DNA from: Angomonas deanei | Lineage: Eukaryota > Euglenozoa > Kinetoplastea > Trypanosomatida > Trypanosomatidae | Assembly: GCA_903995115.1 (NCBI GenBank) | Contig: LR877154.1 | Coordinates: forward strand, 682,001-746,000 | Direction: 5' to 3' | DNA: 64,000 nucleotides | In this document: in pieces, positions 59,155 through 64,000 of the stretch | How the letters are laid out: each line of letters starts with the position of its first letter | Numbering within the stretch: the first letter of the stretch is position 1 | The notes under the pieces: model-generated | Seen by the model: the letters and a program-made list of their open reading frames with translations, nothing else | Told to the model about the DNA's origin: nothing | Databases searched by the model: none | Made by a program: the position numbers and the translations under genes

Positions 59155-61500
59155 ATGCAGGAGTTAAAACCTCTCTCGGACGAGGACACACAGTTCTACC
59201 GATCCGTTTTATACGATGTGGTGAAGGACGGACCGATTAGTGTTCGACCCGGGGCAGAAATGCTCTACACCCTTCGGAAAGAACTCACCAGCTCTCTAGA
59301 GGAGAAGGAGTGTCCGGAGTACATTGCCGTGCTAGGGGATATGTACAAGAGTGTGACCGACAGTCTGGTCTCGGCCGTATTGCGTAGTACGCCACACGAA
59401 CTGATCAACCGCTCCACCGGTAAGTATCACATTGCCACCGACGAGGAGGAGTATCAGTTCCACATTGATGACGGCTTCTATGACCAAGACGACGAAGAGG
59501 AGACGGAGTCGGAGAGTGACAGCTCTAACGTGACCGATGCCAAGCGTCAGAAAAAGGAAGACCAGCGGAAAAAGCGGCGCGAGGAGGAACTACTTTTATT
59601 AAACGAAAAGAAGGTGATCGACGAAAAAGGTCAACACTACTGTTCCATCGGACCTCACCCACCCCCGCGTATTGCCGTTCGCAGCAGTACCAACGTCTTC
59701 CTGAGCCGTAAGGCGCTGCAAAGCAAAACGGTATCCGTAGAAGACAGCCAGTCTTCCTCGTCCGATGACGACACCGACACCAAACAGCTCTCCGCGAGCA
59801 CCTCCGTCGACGGGGAGCGCTCCGTCGAGCACTTAACCCAGTTTCTTCAACCCCTTTCACTGGATTCACTAAAAAAAATAAGCGAAAATGCCAAAGTGAA
59901 AAAGAAACCATCCTACACGCACGACGAGTATATCTCCCTCATTGTGCGTGCCGCGGTGAAGATGGGCTGTGAAAAGGCATGCGCCCTGATGGACAAGCAA
60001 AAGATCATTGAAGATATGACCTCCCACATACAAGCCGGCGCGCTACCCCCGAATCCGAATATTGACTTTCTTAGTAATTTGCCGGATCACCTGAAAAAGA
60101 GCCTTGGGCTGGTTCTGGGGCTGTCCTACGACCATCCCCCTGTCAGTGACATGTGGGAGCGCATGGTGGCGATGGGATTTCTTTCCGTCCTCACAAACCT
60201 ACGGCTGAAGCCGCTCCGGAAGATAGCGAGCGAAGTCTCCATTACCGTCCCCTCTGACCAGTTCACAGAGAAGTACTGTGAGGCTTTAGTGTTTGCGGCG
60301 TTTCCACGGGAAAAGGTGAGGGCAAGAATTCTTCGTGCTAGGCGAAAGCAGGTGAAGTTCATGGTGCCGCAGGAAAAACTGACCGTCAAGGGAGACATGG
60401 GCTTCATCTCTTTTCAGGTGAACAACATCTCGATGCTCGCCAGGGAAGCTGAACGACACTACTCGCCCGAGTTCACCTACGCGGGCCTCAAGTGGAGTTT
60501 GCTGTGCATGAAGAACCACGAATCCCTCGCGCTCTATCTGTGTCAGACAGGAAGTGTGCACTGCAAGTTTCTCATTACCATTCTCAACCACAGCAACCCA
60601 GACGACTCCATTTGCAACGAGGGGACGCAAAGTTTTTCTGCCGTGTCGCACGAGAACGACTGGGGGTTCAACTCGGTCTATAAACTGTCCGATTTGCTCA
60701 ACCCCGCCCAGGGCTTTTACGACCCTGAAAGCGACAGTATCACGATTGAAGTGGGTATTGTCGTCGTGGAGCCAGAAAAGAGTGATAAGCCCACCAAGGA
60801 CAAGACACCAACGGCCAAAAGCCGAAAAAAGAAAAACGAACAAGCGCAACACCCCGAAGTGGAAGAAACCTACTTACAGTTGCTGGAAGAGGATGCCAAG
60901 GAGGAGGAGATGAAGCGAGAGATGAAAAAGATCAAACAGGAGTTGCTGAAGACGGTGAAGGAAGAGGAAAAAACACGAAAAGAAATCGTGCAGCAGTCTA
61001 AAAAGTTGTTCAATGATACAATGGAGAAGTTAAAACAGGAGGGCAAGCGCATCGTGAAGGAAATTGCCGACCGCGAGGCGAAGGAGGAGCAGGAAAAGCA
61101 ACGACAGGAAGAGGCGATCCAACAGGCCATCCAGAAAAAGGAGGAAGTGTACCAGCGACTGGAACAGCTACGAAAAGAATCGACCAAGTACACGAAGGAA
61201 AAGGATTTGCTCGCCAAGGAGAACAAGGAGGTCAAGAAGGAGAGTAGCCGACTGGAGCAGGAGCTGAAATCCATAAAAGGAAAGATGCAGTCGGCGGAGG
61301 CGACCGTACAGCAACAGAAGGAGAGCATCTCAAAGGCAAAGAAGGAGCTGGAAGGGATGGCGCTGGAAAGCTCCCCCGAACCGTCCACCGAGAGCGATGA
61401 CGCGAATGACGACTACGACGACGACGACTTTGACGGTGCGGTGCTGATAAGCGAAGGTATTAATAAATTGATCGAGGAGATGGCCATTGAGGATGACTAA
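59155..61500 (+). CDS. MATH (TRAF-like) domain protein with long coiled coil
   Basis: 781 residues. Residues about 1-95 are helical and 110-240 acidic and Ser-rich with DEDEE-type clusters. About 255-395 is a second helical domain (YISLIVRAAVKMGCEKACALMDKQ). A MATH beta-sandwich occupies about 440-540: YAGLKWSLLCMKNHESLALYL, CKFLITILNH, then VSHENDWGFNSVYKLSDLLNP and SITIEVGIVVVEPE. MATH domains bind short peptide motifs and often recruit ubiquitin-system proteins. The 560-730 region is an almost uninterrupted Lys/Glu coiled coil. The C-terminus is strongly acidic (DDYDDDDFDGA) and ends with a short helix (GINKLIEEMAIEDD). No protease or RING domain is seen, so it may be a structural adaptor. 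Confidence 0.82.
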   Translation: MQELKPLSDEDTQFYRSVLYDVVKDGPISVRPGAEMLYTLRKELTSSLEEKECPEYIAVLGDMYKSVTDSLVSAVLRSTPHELINRSTGKYHIATDEEEYQFHIDDGFYDQDDEEETESESDSSNVTDAKRQKKEDQRKKRREEELLLLNEKKVIDEKGQHYCSIGPHPPPRIAVRSSTNVFLSRKALQSKTVSVEDSQSSSSDDDTDTKQLSASTSVDGERSVEHLTQFLQPLSLDSLKKISENAKVKKKPSYTHDEYISLIVRAAVKMGCEKACALMDKQKIIEDMTSHIQAGALPPNPNIDFLSNLPDHLKKSLGLVLGLSYDHPPVSDMWERMVAMGFLSVLTNLRLKPLRKIASEVSITVPSDQFTEKYCEALVFAAFPREKVRARILRARRKQVKFMVPQEKLTVKGDMGFISFQVNNISMLAREAERHYSPEFTYAGLKWSLLCMKNHESLALYLCQTGSVHCKFLITILNHSNPDDSICNEGTQSFSAVSHENDWGFNSVYKLSDLLNPAQGFYDPESDSITIEVGIVVVEPEKSDKPTKDKTPTAKSRKKKNEQAQHPEVEETYLQLLEEDAKEEEMKREMKKIKQELLKTVKEEEKTRKEIVQQSKKLFNDTMEKLKQEGKRIVKEIADREAKEEQEKQRQEEAIQQAIQKKEEVYQRLEQLRKESTKYTKEKDLLAKENKEVKKESSRLEQELKSIKGKMQSAEATVQQQKESISKAKKELEGMALESSPEPSTESDDANDDYDDDDFDGAVLISEGINKLIEEMAIEDD

Positions 61501-61783
61501 ACATTGTCAACGTTTATTCACCATTTCTCGCTTTTTTTCTTTTCATTTCTATTTTAAAGTGTTTAACAATGTTTGTCAATTAAAGATAAAAAAAACAACC
61601 ACAATTAAAAAAGAGATTGATTCGGCAAACAGTTGTTGTGGATATATTGCCTTACTCTCATTCCATTTTTTTTTTTTTTTGTTCCTGTCTCTCTTTCAAT
61701 ATAAGGTAAAAGGAAATATAGTAGCGGTTTTTTCATTGTTCCTTCACCCAGCAAAAAAAAAAAAAAAAAAAGCTTTCTTCAAG

Positions 61784-62218
61784 ATGCTGTTGACTATTTT
61801 GCGAAACGGCCCCTTAATAGTGTCTGGCGTTATTTTCGGCGTCGGTATGAGTTTGATCACGAACGTGTTGTCCTATGATTGGGAGTGCGCAGCGACATAC
61901 TCCCTCGTTGTACCAGTGCTCTTCTCCCTGCTGGCGTTTATCTTGTGGTTGTTTATATCCCCTGAAAACGTCAAGGATGAGGACAACAATAAGCCAAAGA
62001 TACTTTTATTTGCCATATGGTTCATCTTCTTTCTTTCCACTGCCGCCGCTCTGGGGATGACGTTTCGCAACTTTGGCCGATACTCTGACCGACACTGTTA
62101 TTCCGATAGTCCGGGAATCTCTTCTGTATTTTCTACCGTACTCATACCACTTTCCGGATCTATTCTGTGGTGGTACCGACGAGACGAAGACGACGACGAC
62201 GATGACGATGACTGGTGA
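61784..62218 (+). CDS. Small four-span membrane protein with acidic C-terminus
   Basis: 144 residues. Four hydrophobic segments are visible: GPLIVSGVIFGVGMSLITNVL, YSLVVPVLFSLLAFILWLFI, ILLFAIWFIFFLSTAAALGMTF and SSVFSTVLIPLSGSILWWY. The chain ends RRDEDDDDDDDDW, eight aspartates capped by a tryptophan. Both termini probably face the cytosol. No family recognised. An AG at 61750-61751 after CCTTCACCC is the nearest good acceptor; if used, the 5' UTR would contain an A19 run (61753-61771). ATG 61784 is the first ATG after it. Confidence 0.65.
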   Translation: MLLTILRNGPLIVSGVIFGVGMSLITNVLSYDWECAATYSLVVPVLFSLLAFILWLFISPENVKDEDNNKPKILLFAIWFIFFLSTAAALGMTFRNFGRYSDRHCYSDSPGISSVFSTVLIPLSGSILWWYRRDEDDDDDDDDW

Positions 62219-62439
62219 TCCTTCTCCCGCACAGATTATTATTATTGTGCCATTCTACTAGTATCATTTTGTTTTTTGCGTAAACCCATTTATATCGCTG
62301 TTTATTCTATATTTCGACAAAAATTACGACATCCGTCCGTTTAGCTTTCGGCATGGAGTGCACGGGCTCACTTTGCGTTTCTACCTCTTCATCACGTACC
62401 CTTCTCTCTTATTCTAGTTCATTGTCGTGGTAGTACATT

Positions 62440-63132
62440 ATGCGAAAACTGTGTAGGGCGTCTCTCTGTCTCCTGGGCACCCGCTCGTTCGATGCCACGG
62501 AGCGGTTTGGAAAAGAGTTGGGGTTCGGCCACAAGATGAAGGATATTCCGGTCCTCACTGGGAACCCACGACCGGTGTCGCGGGAGGACGCGTGGCGCTG
62601 CACCTACAAGCTGTCGGAGCGAATGGAGAATGTCATACGTGATATATTGACCAAAGAAAAGTGGTCTGAAATTGAAATTCAGCGTGAACTGGATCAAATA
62701 TTTGAGAGAAAGGAGCGGGGTAGCAGGGCTTCTCTGAATACGTGGACCACCGTGGAGGAGTTCCAGCGCACGCCTTGGTATCGGCGGTATAAACCGGCAG
62801 ACGACACCGCCGCCAAGTACATTTCGTATGAGCTGATGAAACTGCTAGAGGAAAATCTGATCCCGCCCTCCCTCCGCGAAGACCCTTATGCGCATTTGAG
62901 AAAAAGGCACATGGAGGATAACTGGATGAACGATCGGTTTTCCGAGGAAAAGGCGCGCAGCATCACACGCGAAAAGTTAGCGGTTCAGACGATTGGGATG
63001 CCTCAGTATGGCTCCATCACACGCAAGAAGTATTTGGAGTTTGAGAGCGAGTACAAAAAGATGAACGGATCGAACATTCGTGTGAATGAAGTCTATTTAG
63101 CGTGGCTTAGCTCGATTGACGATAAAAAGTAA
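62440..63132 (+). CDS. Conserved unknown, probable mitochondrial protein
   Basis: 230 residues. A basic, Cys/Arg/Leu-rich start (MRKLCRASLCLLGTRSF) suggests mitochondrial import. The rest is hydrophilic, helical and rich in Arg, Glu and aromatics: EKWSEIEIQRELDQIFERKERG, WYRRYKPADDTAAKYISYELMKLLEEN, DPYAHLRKRHMEDNWMNDRFSEEKAR. That composition is common in kinetoplastid mitoribosomal and respiratory accessory subunits. No domain recognised. It sits between a small membrane protein and a cyclophilin-like gene with ordinary spacing. Confidence 0.65.
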   Translation: MRKLCRASLCLLGTRSFDATERFGKELGFGHKMKDIPVLTGNPRPVSREDAWRCTYKLSERMENVIRDILTKEKWSEIEIQRELDQIFERKERGSRASLNTWTTVEEFQRTPWYRRYKPADDTAAKYISYELMKLLEENLIPPSLREDPYAHLRKRHMEDNWMNDRFSEEKARSITREKLAVQTIGMPQYGSITRKKYLEFESEYKKMNGSNIRVNEVYLAWLSSIDDKK

Positions 63133-63337
63133 GCGTACAGATGCGTGCGTGTTGTTTTCGCCGGTGACGAGAGTGAATCCTCCTTTTTTTTATTAACCCG
63201 TTCTACACATTCTGAATGGTCTTGCCGCTGTATTCTGTATTTTTTTTTTTTTTCAGTGTGATATCTCTCTCCTTGATGGCCACCCCTTTCCTCTCTTCTT
63301 TCTTACCCCCAGCAGAGTACTAGATAGACGTCTTCCA

Positions 63338-63991
63338 ATGACAGAGGACGATGACGTGGATTGGGAGCGCCTCAACAAAAATATGAGGGACGTGGAGGAG
63401 CGCCGTTACAAGGAGTGGGAGAATTATCAGAAGAGCCACCGAAACATGGAAGACCAGCAAAACTGCGCATTTATCGATTTAAGCATCGACAATGCCTTGG
63501 CTGGTCGTTTTGAACTGACTCTCTTCGAGAGCCAAGTACCCAACACCGTGCAGCACTTCCGCAGTCTACTGTCCGGGACAATGGGGGTGGACGAGGAGAG
63601 GGGCATAAAGTTGGATTACTACGGAACGTCTGTCAGGAGCATTGACAAGGAAAAAGGTATCATTGTGTTGGGTGACTTTGGTAGTTTAGGAATTAGTGTG
63701 AAACCCATTCCGGATGAGAATTTTTCGGTTCGTCACGGGGAAAGGGGACTGCTGACGATGATGTCGTCGGGACCTAACACGGGTTCCACGGCATTCGGTA
63801 TTCTGTTAAAGCCAGCCCCCTCGCTGGATTACACACAAGTCGTATTCGGAAAGATAACGGACGGGTTTAGCTTGCTCGAACGGTTAGAGACTCTCCCCGT
63901 CAACAACATTGGGAAGCCGCTGAACGCCGTGTCGATCGCCCTGTGCGGCGTGTTGAGCGGGAAGGCACCACGCCATGGCGACGGCAACTAA
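63338..63991 (+). CDS. Divergent cyclophilin-type protein
   Basis: 217 residues. A charged N-terminal extension (about 1-40, DWERLNKNMRDVEERRYKEWENYQ) precedes a cyclophilin barrel: FELTLFESQVPNTVQHFRSLL, then LDYYGTSVRSIDKEKGIIVLGDFG in place of the usual FHRVI..QGGD. ERGLLTMMSSGPNTGSTAFGI replaces G.LSMAN.G.NTNGSQFFI, and YTQVVFGKITDGF is well kept. One catalytic arginine may survive (VRS), but the Gln and Phe of the active pocket are changed. Prolyl isomerase activity is therefore doubtful, as in several spliceosomal and scaffold cyclophilins. The ATG at 63338 follows the pyrimidine-rich CTTTCTTACCCCCAGCAG. Confidence 0.85.
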   Translation: MTEDDDVDWERLNKNMRDVEERRYKEWENYQKSHRNMEDQQNCAFIDLSIDNALAGRFELTLFESQVPNTVQHFRSLLSGTMGVDEERGIKLDYYGTSVRSIDKEKGIIVLGDFGSLGISVKPIPDENFSVRHGERGLLTMMSSGPNTGSTAFGILLKPAPSLDYTQVVFGKITDGFSLLERLETLPVNNIGKPLNAVSIALCGVLSGKAPRHGDGN

Positions 63992-64000
63992 TTTACGGTG

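Noticed and set aside
1-64000. tRNA, rRNA, snRNA, spliced-leader genes, CRISPR arrays, retroelements or virus-derived sequence
   Set aside because: I looked in the gaps for tRNA box motifs, direct-repeat arrays and reverse-transcriptase or integrase-like frames and found none.

Overview
The window looks like one stretch of a kinetoplastid (trypanosomatid or bodonid) nuclear chromosome. All 37 genes I accept lie on the + strand, none shows a spliceosomal intron, and they are separated by short, very T-rich gaps. Many genes have a polypyrimidine run followed by an AG a short way before the start codon. That is the layout of a polycistronic transcription unit processed by spliced-leader trans-splicing and polyadenylation. 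Several products are kinetoplastid hallmarks: a glycosomal alkyl-DHAP synthase with a PTS1-like C-terminus, an RBP16-type cold-shock/RGG protein, an eight-finger C2H2 protein resembling the editing-helicase factor KH2F1, and a lysyl-tRNA synthetase with a mitochondrial-type leader and a C-terminal extension. TAA, TAG and TGA all end reading frames, so the standard code applies. I cannot name the genus.

Layout. 0-14 kb: end of a MAP-kinase-like gene, a kinesin, Ku80, a TBC1D23-like protein, an FKBP15-like protein, a beta-propeller protein and a small probable mitochondrial protein. 14-19 kb: a large type I membrane protein. 19-35 kb: a LIM protein, ATG4, the KH2F1-like zinc-finger protein, PAN2, a conserved unknown, a mitochondrial carrier, a VHS plus RanBP2-finger protein, a small unknown, the rRNA dimethyladenosine transferase DIM1 and two probable mitochondrial proteins. 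35-50 kb: polynucleotide kinase/phosphatase, a five-span membrane protein with a cysteine cluster, a beta-hydroxyacid dehydrogenase, a START protein, a SET methyltransferase, a tail-anchored LRR protein, a Yip1-family protein, lysyl-tRNA synthetase and alkyl-DHAP synthase. 50-64 kb: an LRR protein, RBP16, a giant LRR/STAND-like/WD40 protein, several probable mitochondrial or membrane unknowns, a MATH-domain coiled-coil protein and a divergent cyclophilin.

As is usual for kinetoplastids, neighbours are mostly unrelated in function. Themes do recur: DNA repair (Ku80, PNKP), mRNA decay (PAN2), mitochondrial RNA work (KH2F1-like, RBP16, LysRS) and endosome/Golgi trafficking (TBC1D23, FKBP15, VHS, Yip1). 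The TBC1D23-like and FKBP15-like genes are direct neighbours, and their animal relatives are both tied to the WASH endosomal machinery.

Six genes (Ku80, FKBP15-like, the large surface protein, PNKP, the SET protein and the LRR/WD40 giant) are interrupted by nine single-base frame breaks. Coding similarity or open frame continues on the far side each time. Consensus indel errors are the simplest explanation, but raw reads must decide. I see no tRNA, rRNA, CRISPR array, retroelement or virus-derived sequence.
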